A stretch of 56,438 nt of DNA from assembly GCA_013141435.1 (NCBI GenBank), contig JABFQZ010000026.1:1-56438 (forward strand). Reading direction: 5' to 3'. This document shows, one piece after another, positions 32,467 through 41,224 of this stretch (position 1 is the first letter of the stretch; each line of letters begins with the position of its first letter). Made by a program: the position numbers and the translations under genes. This stretch comes from Ferruginibacter sp. (lineage in GTDB: Bacteria > Bacteroidota > Bacteroidia > Chitinophagales > Chitinophagaceae). The notes below the pieces were generated by a model. That model saw only the letters and a program-made list of their open reading frames with translations. It ran no database searches and was not told the origin of the DNA.

Positions 32467-35400
32467 ATGCGTTTTTTAGTTTTAATATTTTTAATTTTTA
32501 ATTTTGCAGCAATTGCTCAACCTCCTTGCACAGCTCCAGGAGGCACACCAGAATCTGGCATTGCAGTTTGTGGAGCATTAGTTTTTACTCAAAATGTATT
32601 ACCTAATTGTACTGCTGCAAATATACCTCAAGGAAATATTACTTGTGGTGGTACTCCAACTGGAGCTATCGGTGCAGGTAATTCTATTTGGTATAAATTT
32701 CATTGTTATCAAACTGGCACTTTAGGGTTTCGCATTTCTCCATTGAGCCCTACTGCAGATTATGATTGGTCACTTATGGATGTTACAGGTAGAGCATTAA
32801 CTGACATTGCTACAATCAATTTGAGCATATCATCTAACCAAAGTCAAAACTCTGGGCCAACTGGTTGTACACCGATGGGCACAGATGATTTTGAATGTTT
32901 TGGAACTATTCTAAATCAACAATTTAATAGAATGCCAACAATTACTGTTGGGAGAGATTATTTATTATTAATTACAAAATTTACAACTGGCGGTACTGAA
33001 GGCTACGATTTAGAATTTTTTGGTGGTACAGCCGTACTCACCAACCCATTGCCACCAAGCATTACAAGCGTTGCTTCAGTTGCTTGTAATCCTTCGCAAA
33101 TAAAACTTACATTTAGCGAAGATATTTTATGCAATAGTATTACAACTTTGGCTTCTGAGTTTTCAATTATTTCTGGCACCAACATTATAACTGGCATTAC
33201 ATCTACATGCACTAGTGGTACAAATTCGATAACAGAACTTATTATTAATTTGCAAAATCCATTGGCAGCTGGCAATTATCAATTGTTAGTAGGTAATGGT
33301 ACCGATGGTAATACACTCTTAGATATTTGTAATGATCCAATGTTGCCAGTTTCTATTCCATTTTCCATAAACACATCGCCTGCTGCACCTACAGTTAGTA
33401 GCCCATTAAACTTATGCCAAGGCGCTACTACTGCAGCATTAACGGCTACTGGCAGTAATTTACTTTGGTACACTACGGCTACAGGTGGTACTGGTAGTGC
33501 TATTGCTCCAATACCTAGCTCAACTGCTTTGGGCAATACTACGTTTTCTGTAAGCCAAACAATTGGTGGCTGCCAAAGCCCAAGAGCTGCAATAACAGTA
33601 GTGGTAAATCCCGTTCCGGCACAACCAATTGTGAATGCTGGTACAACTTTGCCAATACATTATTGCCAAGGTTCTACAGCTACAGCATTACCAGTAAATA
33701 ATGCTCCTGGTATATTGTGGTTTACCACTGCTACTGGTGGAGTAGGCTCTGCTATTACACCAACTCCTTCTACAACAGGTTTGGGTAGTACTTTTTATTA
33801 TGTAAGCCAAACTACAAATACTTGCGAAAGTGCTCGATTACCAATAGAAGTTATTATTGATGCAATACCTTCTGCGCCTACTGTAACTACACCAATAAAT
33901 TATTGCCAAAATACAACTTCTTCTACATTGAGTGCTACAGGTACAAATTTGCTTTGGTACACAAATGCTACAGGCGGTACTGGTAGTGCTATTGCTCCAA
34001 CTCCATCTACTTCTAGTAATGGCAACACCAATTTTTATGTGAGCCAAACAGTAAATAATTGTGAAAGCCCAAGGGCAATAATTGTAGTAAACGTAGCTCC
34101 CACGCCTACTGCTCCTTTGCTTACATCTCCTATAAATTATTGTCAAAATACAACTGCAATTTTATTGACGGCTACAGGTGCAAATTTATTGTGGTACACA
34201 ACTGCTACAGGTGGTACTGGTAGTAACGTTGCTCCTACTCCAGCAACTACGTTGGTTTCTAATACAACATACTATGTAAGCCAAAACAATGGAAGCTGCG
34301 AAGGCCCAAGAGCAGCCATTGTTGTAAATATAAGCCCAACACCACTTACACCTACAGTAAGTAGTCCAATATCTTTTTGCCAAGGTACTACTTCAAGTTC
34401 TCTTACAGCTATTGGTACAAATTTACTTTGGTACACAAGTTTACTTGGTGGCACTGGCAACTCTACAGCTCCAATACCTTCAACAACTGCTACTGGTAAT
34501 ACTTCTTATTTTGTGAGTTCCACTATTGGTATTTGCGAAGGTGCAAGGGCAGAAATTGTTGTACAAGTTTTTGCTATCCCTAGTGCTCCTATAATTACAA
34601 CCCCTGTGGTATATTGCACAGGCGATATTGCCAATGCATTAACAGCAACTGGTACAAATTTGCTATGGTACACAACCGCCACAAGTGTTACTGGTAGTGC
34701 AATTGCACCCATACCTAACACTACAAGCATTGGCAATACTAGTTATTTTGTTAGCCAAACTAATGGCATTTGCGAAGGCGCAAGAGCTCAAATTATTGTA
34801 TCTGTAAATACTACTCCTACTATACCAATTGTAACTACTCCAATTTTTTATTGCGAAAATGCAACAACAAATACATTAACAGCAACTGGTACAAATTTGC
34901 AATGGTACAGTACAGCAATTGGCGGTATTGCAAGTACTACAGCACCTTTACCTTCATCTTCTACTGCAGGTGTATTTACGTATTATGTTGCACAAAAATT
35001 AGGTAATTGCGAAAGCCAAAGAGCAGCTATTGTTGTAAATATTACGGCTACACCTACTGCTCCTATTGTAACTAGTCCACAAAATACTTGCCCTAATAAT
35101 ATTGTACCACCACTTACTGCTGCTGGTACAAATTTGCTTTGGTACACAAACAGTGTTGGAGGTGTAGGTAGTACTAATGCTCCTATTCCAAATACAACCA
35201 TATCGCCAGCTACATATATTTATTATGTTAGCCAATCTACAGCTGTGGGTGGTTGCGAAGGACCAAGAGCAACAATAATTTTTAATGTAAGCAATTTTTT
35301 AACCATAAATATTGGAGCAGATACTACTATTTGCGAAAGAAGTAGCGTAAAGTTTTTACCAATTGCAACACCAGCTGCAACTTTGTATGAGTGGCGTGTA

Positions 35401-36315
35401 AAGGGTTCTACGCTTACAAATACAATAGACAATGTAACTATAAAAGATGCCACCTTAAACCCTACCGATACTACCGAATATATTTTAAAAGCAATATTGA
35501 GTAGCTGTACTAAAGAAGATACTGTAAAAGTAAACGTAATTTGGAAACCAATAATAAATGCAGGATTATCTAAAGCAATTTGTTTAGATAGTTCAACTTT
35601 ATTACAAGCAATTGTTACTCGAAATAGCAACGATTCTATAAATTATAATTGGGCGCCAATAGATAGTCTTGCTACGCCAACAGCATTACAAACAATAGCT
35701 AAACCTACAAACACAACTTTATATACGATTAATTATAAAACAAAATCCACTTATGGCTGCGATTTTACTGGCAGTAGCAATATAAAATTGATAGTACAAA
35801 AAGTAGACAAGGCTTTTGCTGGAAATGATACCATTGCAGTAAAAGGAATGCCACATCAATTATATGGTAGTGGTGGTTTGCATTACAATTGGTTATCGCC
35901 AAGTGGTATAAGCATTTCTAATTCTTTTTCACAAAAAGCATTTGTAACTTTAACCAATGATGCCGTATTTTATTTGAAAGTAACCGATGCTATAGGTTGC
36001 GAAGGCAGAGATACTATTTTTATAAAAACTTATAATGGTCCAACATATTTTGTACCAAATAGTTTTACACCAAATGGCGATGGGCTCAACGATGTTTTTA
36101 GAGCAATACCTGTAGGCATGTCTAATACAACTTACTTGAGCGTATTTAATCGTTTGGGAGAATTGATGTTTCAAACCAACCAATTTTTGAAAGGCTGGGA
36201 TGGTACTTTTAAAGGAAAACCTCAACCAAATGGCACGTACGTATGGATTGTAGCTGGTACCGATAGAAATTATAAAAAAATAGAGATGAAGGGAACCGTA
36301 AATTTGATACGCTAA
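32467..36315 (+). CDS. Large Ig-repeat surface protein with CHU_C (T9SS type B) C-terminal domain
   Basis: A 1282-residue exported protein. A signal peptide (MRFLVLIFLIFNFAAIAQ) is followed by a Cys-rich N-terminal domain (about 20-195), an Ig-like region (about 200-305), eight tandem repeats of about 80 residues (see the repeat entry at 33379-35297), PKD/Ig-like domains (about 945-1180) and a C-terminal T9SS type B/CHU_C domain (about 1190-1282: NSFTPNGDGLNDVFRAI, FNRLGELMFQT, WDGTFKGKPQPNGTYVW). Such proteins are secreted to the surface and used in adhesion or gliding. It is divergent from the S66 gene with only 6 bp between the latter's -7 element and this ATG. Confidence 0.9.
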   Translation: MRFLVLIFLIFNFAAIAQPPCTAPGGTPESGIAVCGALVFTQNVLPNCTAANIPQGNITCGGTPTGAIGAGNSIWYKFHCYQTGTLGFRISPLSPTADYDWSLMDVTGRALTDIATINLSISSNQSQNSGPTGCTPMGTDDFECFGTILNQQFNRMPTITVGRDYLLLITKFTTGGTEGYDLEFFGGTAVLTNPLPPSITSVASVACNPSQIKLTFSEDILCNSITTLASEFSIISGTNIITGITSTCTSGTNSITELIINLQNPLAAGNYQLLVGNGTDGNTLLDICNDPMLPVSIPFSINTSPAAPTVSSPLNLCQGATTAALTATGSNLLWYTTATGGTGSAIAPIPSSTALGNTTFSVSQTIGGCQSPRAAITVVVNPVPAQPIVNAGTTLPIHYCQGSTATALPVNNAPGILWFTTATGGVGSAITPTPSTTGLGSTFYYVSQTTNTCESARLPIEVIIDAIPSAPTVTTPINYCQNTTSSTLSATGTNLLWYTNATGGTGSAIAPTPSTSSNGNTNFYVSQTVNNCESPRAIIVVNVAPTPTAPLLTSPINYCQNTTAILLTATGANLLWYTTATGGTGSNVAPTPATTLVSNTTYYVSQNNGSCEGPRAAIVVNISPTPLTPTVSSPISFCQGTTSSSLTAIGTNLLWYTSLLGGTGNSTAPIPSTTATGNTSYFVSSTIGICEGARAEIVVQVFAIPSAPIITTPVVYCTGDIANALTATGTNLLWYTTATSVTGSAIAPIPNTTSIGNTSYFVSQTNGICEGARAQIIVSVNTTPTIPIVTTPIFYCENATTNTLTATGTNLQWYSTAIGGIASTTAPLPSSSTAGVFTYYVAQKLGNCESQRAAIVVNITATPTAPIVTSPQNTCPNNIVPPLTAAGTNLLWYTNSVGGVGSTNAPIPNTTISPATYIYYVSQSTAVGGCEGPRATIIFNVSNFLTINIGADTTICERSSVKFLPIATPAATLYEWRVKGSTLTNTIDNVTIKDATLNPTDTTEYILKAILSSCTKEDTVKVNVIWKPIINAGLSKAICLDSSTLLQAIVTRNSNDSINYNWAPIDSLATPTALQTIAKPTNTTLYTINYKTKSTYGCDFTGSSNIKLIVQKVDKAFAGNDTIAVKGMPHQLYGSGGLHYNWLSPSGISISNSFSQKAFVTLTNDAVFYLKVTDAIGCEGRDTIFIKTYNGPTYFVPNSFTPNGDGLNDVFRAIPVGMSNTTYLSVFNRLGELMFQTNQFLKGWDGTFKGKPQPNGTYVWIVAGTDRNYKKIEMKGTVNLIR
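33379..35297 (+). repeat. Eight tandem approximately 80-residue repeats inside the Ig-repeat gene
   Basis: Each unit reads roughly: P-x-V-x-S-P-I-x-Y-C-Q, then LTATGTNLLWYTTATGG, then G-S-A-I-A-P-x-P-S, then YYVSQ, then C-E-x-P-R-A-x-I-V-V-x-V. Units are 78-84 residues long and contain two conserved cysteines, probably one disulfide per domain. Repeats 3 to 7 are the most alike; repeat 8 has drifted. Strong DNA-level similarity between units (for example the LLWYT and APxPST codons) suggests recent duplication or ongoing exchange. Confidence 0.88.
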
Positions 36316-36319
36316 CAAA

Positions 36320-36823
36320 TTAGAAATTAAAAGTAGCTATTTTTTCAGGATTGCTCAATTTAGCACTTTGCCTTTTTCCGTTTACTGATACATGCATAAT
36401 GCTTATTTGTTCTTTCTTATAGTCAAATAAAAGATTGTTGCTTATTGTTATTTTTTTTGGATTAATTATATCATCAATTTCAAAATAACAAAATACAGCT
36501 TCTTCAATTATTTCAAAGCCTACATATTTTAATGTAGTTTCTTTTTTATCTACTTGTACACTCAAGTGTTTTTTTATATAATCATTTACTAATTTATCCA
36601 TAGCAGTTTTTTTTGCAACGTCTACCAAATCTACTTTAGTATTGTAAACTATCCTTAAAGTTTTTTCAAAATCATCTGTAAAAATTTTACAACTTATTTC
36701 TAATAACTTTTCTTTTGCATTGTACTCTAATTCTGTAACACTCATAAATATTGGGTGCTTTTCTTTCGTGCCAAAAAAACTCAATACTACAACCAATAAA
36801 CTTTTTACAATAAAGTTTTGCAT
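36320..36823 (-). CDS. DUF6702 family exported protein
   Basis: A 167-residue protein with a signal sequence (MQNFIVKSLLVVVLSFFGT). The family opening KHPIFMSVTELEYNAKEKLLEISCKIFTDDFE is a good match to DUF6702 as I remember it, and IMHVSVNGKRQSAKLSNP closes it. In other Bacteroidota, genes of this family lie beside M1 peptidases and HupE/UreJ proteins; here HupE/UreJ is divergent and an M1 peptidase comes next. Function unknown. It converges on the Ig-repeat gene across 4 bp. Confidence 0.75.
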   Translation of the reverse strand: MQNFIVKSLLVVVLSFFGTKEKHPIFMSVTELEYNAKEKLLEISCKIFTDDFEKTLRIVYNTKVDLVDVAKKTAMDKLVNDYIKKHLSVQVDKKETTLKYVGFEIIEEAVFCYFEIDDIINPKKITISNNLLFDYKKEQISIMHVSVNGKRQSAKLSNPEKIATFNF

Positions 36824-36827
36824 TACT

Positions 36828-36835
36828 TATATTTG
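36828..36835 (+). promoter_or_regulatory. -7 element TATATTTG for the HupE/UreJ gene
   Basis: Exact TAnnTTTG match 33 bp before the ATG at 36869, in the divergent gap with the DUF6702 gene. No -33 TTG at the ideal distance was seen. Confidence 0.45.
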
Positions 36836-36848
36836 ATTATTACAAGTA

Positions 36849-36856
36849 CAAAATTA
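36849..36856 (-). promoter_or_regulatory. -7 element TAATTTTG for the DUF6702 gene
   Basis: Exact TAnnTTTG match on the minus strand 25 bp before the DUF6702 start. Together with 36828-36835 it gives overlapping divergent promoters in a 45-bp gap. Confidence 0.42.
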
Positions 36857-36868
36857 CAATAAAAAAGC

Positions 36869-37444
36869 ATGAACGATTTAGTATTTTATTTTAAACTAGG
36901 TTGGCAACATATTATTAGTGCCGATGCATTAGACCATCAACTTTTTATGCTGGCATTAACTGCTATTTACTTACTAAACGATTGGAAAAAAGTATTGCTT
37001 CTTGTTACTGCTTTTACAGTAGGACACTCACTCACATTAGCCTTTAGTGTTTACAACATTTTACATATAAATAATATTTGGGTAGAGTTTTTAATACCAT
37101 GCACCATCATCATTACTTCGATATATAATTTTTTTCAAAATAATAAACAACCTAAAGGGTTACAAATAAATTATTTTTTAGCGTTATTTTTTGGACTTAT
37201 ACATGGCCTTGGGTTTGCAAATACAATACGATTTATGCTTGCCAAAAACCAAACTATTGGCTGGGGTTTATTGGGTTTTAATGTGGGTTTAGAAATTGGA
37301 CAAATTGTAATTGTAGCACTAATTTTAATAGCATCTTATTTATGCATTACATATTTAAAACTGCAAAAAAATTGGTGGAAATATGGCATTAGCGTTATAA
37401 CTTTTACATGGGCGGTAAAATTTGCATTGGAAAGAATACCGTAA
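36869..37444 (+). CDS. HupE/UreJ-family membrane protein
   Basis: A 191-residue inner-membrane protein with about six helices. Family features are the short N-terminal helix and the metal-ligand-like histidines in GWQHIISADALDHQLF, AFTVGHSLTLAFSVY and GLIHGLGFANTI. HupE and UreJ proteins are metal permeases (nickel or cobalt) in some organisms, but Bacteroidota members often lie near peptidases rather than hydrogenases or ureases. No hydrogenase or urease genes are in this window, so a metal role is unproven. Confidence 0.85.
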   Translation: MNDLVFYFKLGWQHIISADALDHQLFMLALTAIYLLNDWKKVLLLVTAFTVGHSLTLAFSVYNILHINNIWVEFLIPCTIIITSIYNFFQNNKQPKGLQINYFLALFFGLIHGLGFANTIRFMLAKNQTIGWGLLGFNVGLEIGQIVIVALILIASYLCITYLKLQKNWWKYGISVITFTWAVKFALERIP

Positions 37445-37490
37445 AATTTTATCTTTACCAAACTATGATTAAAAAAATAGGCTAGAATGA

Positions 37491-37628
37491 GTCATTACAA
37501 AATTTGCAAAAACCAACTTGTTTAATGGCTTAAAATTTTGATTTATTGGAAGCAACTAGCATAAAAAAAATAGTAGATTCGCTTAAAAAATGATGCCAAA
37601 CGAACTACTGCTGAAATGTGCGACGCCA
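37491..37628 (+). repeat. Degenerate repeat elements in the gap before the M1 peptidase gene
   Basis: The 335-bp gap 37445-37779 has no gene. GTCATTACAAAATTTGCA (37491-37508) and TTATTGGAAGCAA (about 37544) recur with small changes at 53271-53320. GTGCGACGCCA (37618-37628) recurs exactly at 49394-49404, where GCTGGT follows at a similar distance. These look like copies of dispersed elements. Confidence 0.5.
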
Positions 37629-37779
37629 ATGCAGATGCCATGAAAACGTAATGCTGGTTAAAAAAAATGATAACCAAGTTTTTTATAATTAATATATAAA
37701 ATCGGCTGTTACAAAATAAGATATAAACCAATTAGTTCAACAGCAATAATTCCGATTTAAAAGAAGCAATAACAACAAA

Positions 37780-40170
37780 ATGAAACACATGAAAAAAATT
37801 ATCTTTTTATTAATTCTATCTACACTTTGTGTAAATGTATTTTCGCAAAATATTCAAAATAACCCTGGCAGTAATCATGGTAATAAATTTGAACAATTGG
37901 GTACAATTTTGCCTACACCAAACGAGTATCGTACAGCAAGTGGTGCACCAGGCCCAAAGTATTGGCAACAACGCTGCGACTATGATATTGTATGCGAATT
38001 AGATGAGCCCAATAGAATATTGACAGGAAAAGAAACACTAACTTATTTTAACAACTCTCCTGATAATTTAACTTATTTATGGTTGCAGTTAGATGAAAAC
38101 GAACACAGTTCGGTAAACAACTCTGGTTATCAAACGAGTAATACCATGAGCAAAAGCATGAATGAACAAGAGCTAAATAGATTAGCTACTGGAAAATTAG
38201 ATAAAGAGTATGGAGATAATATTACTAAAATAACTACGGCACTTGGAGCTAGTTTGAAATACACAATAAACAAAACCATGATGCGTGTGGAGCTACCACA
38301 AATATTAAAACCGGGGCAACAGTTTATTTTTAAAATAGAATGGAATTACAATATTATTAACAAAACTAAATATGGAGGTAGAGGTGGTTACGAAAATTTT
38401 GCAGAAGATGGAAACGATATTTATACTATGACACAGTGGTTTCCTCGTTTGTGTGTGTATAGCGATAACCAAGGTTGGCAAAACCATCAATTTGTAGGTA
38501 CAGGAGAGTTTACATTAACTTTTGGTAACTATAAAGTAAGTATGACGGTTCCGGCTGACCATGTAGTAATGGCTACAGGGCAATGCCAAAATTATGCAAC
38601 CGTACTTACGCCTGCTCAAAATGCTAGATGGGCTGCTGCACAAAATGCAAAAGAGCCATTAGAAATTGTAACACTAATTGAAGCAAAAGCAAGAGAACAA
38701 AAAAAATCTATTGAAAAGAAAACTTGGATTTTTAAAGCAGAAATGGTAAGAGATTTTGCTTGGGGAAGTAGTAGAAAATTTGTGTGGGATGCTATGCCAA
38801 CTTTTGTAGAAGGTAAAAAAATAATGTGTATGAGCGCATACGGAAAAGAGGCTTACAATTTATACAAAAAATATAGTACAAAAGCTGTAGCACATACAAT
38901 TAAAAGCTACTCAAAATTTACAATACCTTATCCATACCCAGTTGCACAAAGTTTAGAAGCAGCAAGTGGTATGGAGTACCCAATGATATGTTTTAATTTT
39001 GGTCGTTGCGAAAAAGATGGCACATATAGCGAAGGCACAAAAAATGGTATGCTTGGTGTTGTAATACATGAGGTTGGTCATAATTTTTTTCCTATGATAA
39101 TAAATAGCGATGAGCGTCAATGGAGCTGGATGGATGAAGGATTAAATACTTTTTGCGAATACTTAACCGAAGAATTGTGGGATAATAAATTTCCGGTGGG
39201 TAGAGGACCAGCTTATAAAATTACCGATTACATGAAACTGCCCAAAGACCAACTTGAACCAATAATGACCAACAGCGAAAATATTATTCAGTTTGGGCCA
39301 AACGCTTACGCAAAGCCATGTACAGGGCTTAATATTTTGAGAGAAACCATTATGGGTAGAGAAAATTTTGACTACGCTTTTAAAGAATATGCAAAACGCT
39401 GGGCTTTTAAACACCCTACTCCTGCTGATTTATTTAGAACAATGGAAGATGCTAGTGCCGAAGATTTAGATTGGTTTTGGCGTGGCTGGTTTTATGGAAC
39501 TGAGCCTTGCGATATTTCGTTAGACACTGTAAAATGGTCAAATTTATCTACACAAGTTATTGATGCATCATCAAGAAAAACTGAAACAACTACAACGCAA
39601 AATGTAGCAAAGCCATTGCAAAATAGTTTTGATGATATTTCTAAAATAAGAAACAGAGAGGATAAAAAAATAACTTTTGAAACTGATGCCGATTTAACAC
39701 TAAGAGATTTTTATTGGAGATACGACCGTGGGCTTGCAAAAATAGATAGTACTCCTTTTACCATAACTTTTCCAATAGCAAGTACCGATACATTTACAAC
39801 AGAGCAAAAATTACAAATAGTTGGTGGTAAAACTATGTACGAACTTACGTTTAGTAATTTGGGTGGTTTGGTAATGCCAATAATTATTGAATGGACATAT
39901 AAAGATGGCACAAAAGAAGTAGATAGAATACCTGTAAACATTTGGCGCAAAAACGAAAATAAAGTTGTAAAAACTTTTATGAAATCGAAAGAAGTAGCAT
40001 CTATAAAGCTTGACCCAATGCGTGAAACAGCTGATATAAATGAAAAAAATAACACATGGAATGTTACTGAAGAGCCATCAAAGTTTCAATTGTTTAAATC
40101 TAAAATAGGAGGCTCCACTAGAGGCGGAGCAAACGGACAAGGAAACCCTATGCAAAAAGAAATAAAGTAA
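37780..40170 (+). CDS. Secreted M1-family zinc metallopeptidase
   Basis: A 796-residue exported peptidase. A signal peptide (HMKKIIFLLILSTLCVNVFSQ) precedes an N-terminal beta domain, then the gluzincin domain with His430-Glu431-x2-His434 (VIHEVGHNFF) and the third zinc ligand Glu453 (WSWMDEGLNTF), and SAASGMEYPMI-type substrate-binding sequence upstream (EAASGMEYPMICFN). The C-terminal part contains a beta domain and a Gly-rich tail. M1 enzymes are aminopeptidases that take peptides from the N-terminus; export suggests nutrition from peptides. It is unlinked to other peptidases by operon. Confidence 0.9.
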   Translation: MKHMKKIIFLLILSTLCVNVFSQNIQNNPGSNHGNKFEQLGTILPTPNEYRTASGAPGPKYWQQRCDYDIVCELDEPNRILTGKETLTYFNNSPDNLTYLWLQLDENEHSSVNNSGYQTSNTMSKSMNEQELNRLATGKLDKEYGDNITKITTALGASLKYTINKTMMRVELPQILKPGQQFIFKIEWNYNIINKTKYGGRGGYENFAEDGNDIYTMTQWFPRLCVYSDNQGWQNHQFVGTGEFTLTFGNYKVSMTVPADHVVMATGQCQNYATVLTPAQNARWAAAQNAKEPLEIVTLIEAKAREQKKSIEKKTWIFKAEMVRDFAWGSSRKFVWDAMPTFVEGKKIMCMSAYGKEAYNLYKKYSTKAVAHTIKSYSKFTIPYPYPVAQSLEAASGMEYPMICFNFGRCEKDGTYSEGTKNGMLGVVIHEVGHNFFPMIINSDERQWSWMDEGLNTFCEYLTEELWDNKFPVGRGPAYKITDYMKLPKDQLEPIMTNSENIIQFGPNAYAKPCTGLNILRETIMGRENFDYAFKEYAKRWAFKHPTPADLFRTMEDASAEDLDWFWRGWFYGTEPCDISLDTVKWSNLSTQVIDASSRKTETTTTQNVAKPLQNSFDDISKIRNREDKKITFETDADLTLRDFYWRYDRGLAKIDSTPFTITFPIASTDTFTTEQKLQIVGGKTMYELTFSNLGGLVMPIIIEWTYKDGTKEVDRIPVNIWRKNENKVVKTFMKSKEVASIKLDPMRETADINEKNNTWNVTEEPSKFQLFKSKIGGSTRGGANGQGNPMQKEIK

Positions 40171-40250
40171 AAGGTATAATTGTAAATTTAAAACAAGTTT
40201 TTTTTAACATATTAATTGGGGATTGCTTTTTTTTATCTTTTTCATATACA

Positions 40251-40288
40251 AAAGAAGTTTAGTGAAACGACTTTCACTAAACTTCTTT
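40251..40288. terminator. Bidirectional hairpin between convergent M1 peptidase and DUF983 genes
   Basis: AAAGAAGTTTAGTGAAA (40251-40267) and its exact reverse complement (40272-40288) with a 4-nt loop. Genes converge on it from both sides. The flanking T-run is weak, but the 17-bp perfect stem is strong. Confidence 0.75.
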
Positions 40289-40372
40289 CAAGACTGATAG
40301 AAACATTGAATCCTAGAGGATTTTACCAACTATTTTTCAGTATTATACCCTTTTTAAAAAAGTTTTATAATT

Positions 40373-40810
40373 TTATTCAAACACTTTAGGTTCTGTATTT
40401 TTATAATTACTATCGTAGCTTACAAAAAAACGAATATATAAAACCCTACTCAAGCGCATAATCCAGGGCTGAGCTAATACTAAAAATAGAGCATTTAGTC
40501 CAAGCCACCAGTAAATTCTATTATCATTTAAGCCAAAGCCAAAAAGCACAAACCATGCAACAAATGTAGATACCGAAAGGGCAACTGTAAGTGCATAACT
40601 TACATAACTAGTGCCAACCCAAAAACCAGTTTCCATATCGTATTTTTGATTACAGACTTCGCATTTTTCTGGCATATCAAAAATGTTTTTTAAAGTTAAT
40701 TTGCTGTATGCATTTTTATTTAAAAACATTTTGCCTCGCCTACACCTTGGGCACTTGTTGGTAAATATGCTCCACAATGCATTTGGTGTTGGTGTTTTTG
40801 TTTCGGTCAT
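40373..40810 (-). CDS. DUF983 family membrane protein
   Basis: A 145-residue protein. Two CxxC pairs near the N-terminus (NKCPRCRRGKMF, EKCEVCNQKYDMETGFWVG) form a likely zinc ribbon, followed by two membrane helices (SYALTVALSVSTFVAWFVLF and WWLGLNALFLVLAQPW). This matches the DUF983 family, whose function is unknown. It stands alone on the minus strand. Confidence 0.88.
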   Translation of the reverse strand: MTETKTPTPNALWSIFTNKCPRCRRGKMFLNKNAYSKLTLKNIFDMPEKCEVCNQKYDMETGFWVGTSYVSYALTVALSVSTFVAWFVLFGFGLNDNRIYWWLGLNALFLVLAQPWIMRLSRVLYIRFFVSYDSNYKNTEPKVFE

Positions 40811-40839
40811 AAATTTTTATTATCTTATTATTGGGATTG

Positions 40840-40847
40840 CAAAAATA
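40840..40847 (-). promoter_or_regulatory. -7 element TATTTTTG for the DUF983 gene
   Basis: Matches TAnnTTTG on the minus strand 29 bp before the ATG at 40810. No clear -33 element. Confidence 0.42.
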
Positions 40848-40962
40848 GTTGCATCTTAATTTTTACAGTGTGATAAAAGTTACTTGCAGTAAGTAAAAAT
40901 GAAAAGTAATGATGTATGATAAGCACCATTTTTATATAACACAAATAATAAAGAGCCGGTAG

Positions 40963-41220
40963 CTATTTTTTAAAAGTAAGCTTAAAAAATACCATGCAAA
41001 GCACCATACTAAGTACAATACTATTCGTAATTATTATTGGGTAAAGCTTTGTAAGTACACCGTACAATAACCACAAAGACACATTAAGCACTAAAAACAA
41101 TAATGTACCCATGCTTAAATCTTTTGCCGATTTTGTTTGCCAAATTTTAATTACTTGTGGCAAAAAAGTAACCGATGACACAATGCCACCAAGAGTACCA
41201 ACAATATTTATTAAATCCAT
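40963..41220 (-). CDS. SemiSWEET-like PQ-loop transporter
   Basis: An 85-residue three-helix protein. The first helix carries the PQ-loop motif FLPQVIKIWQTKSAKDLS and the third a second conserved stretch (IIITNSIVLSMVLCMVFF). SemiSWEETs act as dimers that carry sugars across the inner membrane. The longer reading from 41265 has a hydrophilic extension that runs into the ABC transporter gene, so the ATG at 41220 (MDLINIVGTLGG) is the better start, giving a normal length. It starts 4 bp after the ABC transporter's stop codon, so the two are probably co-transcribed. Confidence 0.85.
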   Translation of the reverse strand: MDLINIVGTLGGIVSSVTFLPQVIKIWQTKSAKDLSMGTLLFLVLNVSLWLLYGVLTKLYPIIITNSIVLSMVLCMVFFKLTFKK

Positions 41221-41224
41221 TTTA

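Noticed and set aside
33003..35630. Several long open frames antisense to the Ig-repeat gene
   Set aside because: They follow the repeat periodicity of the sense gene and lack recognisable protein features; shadows of the sense frame.
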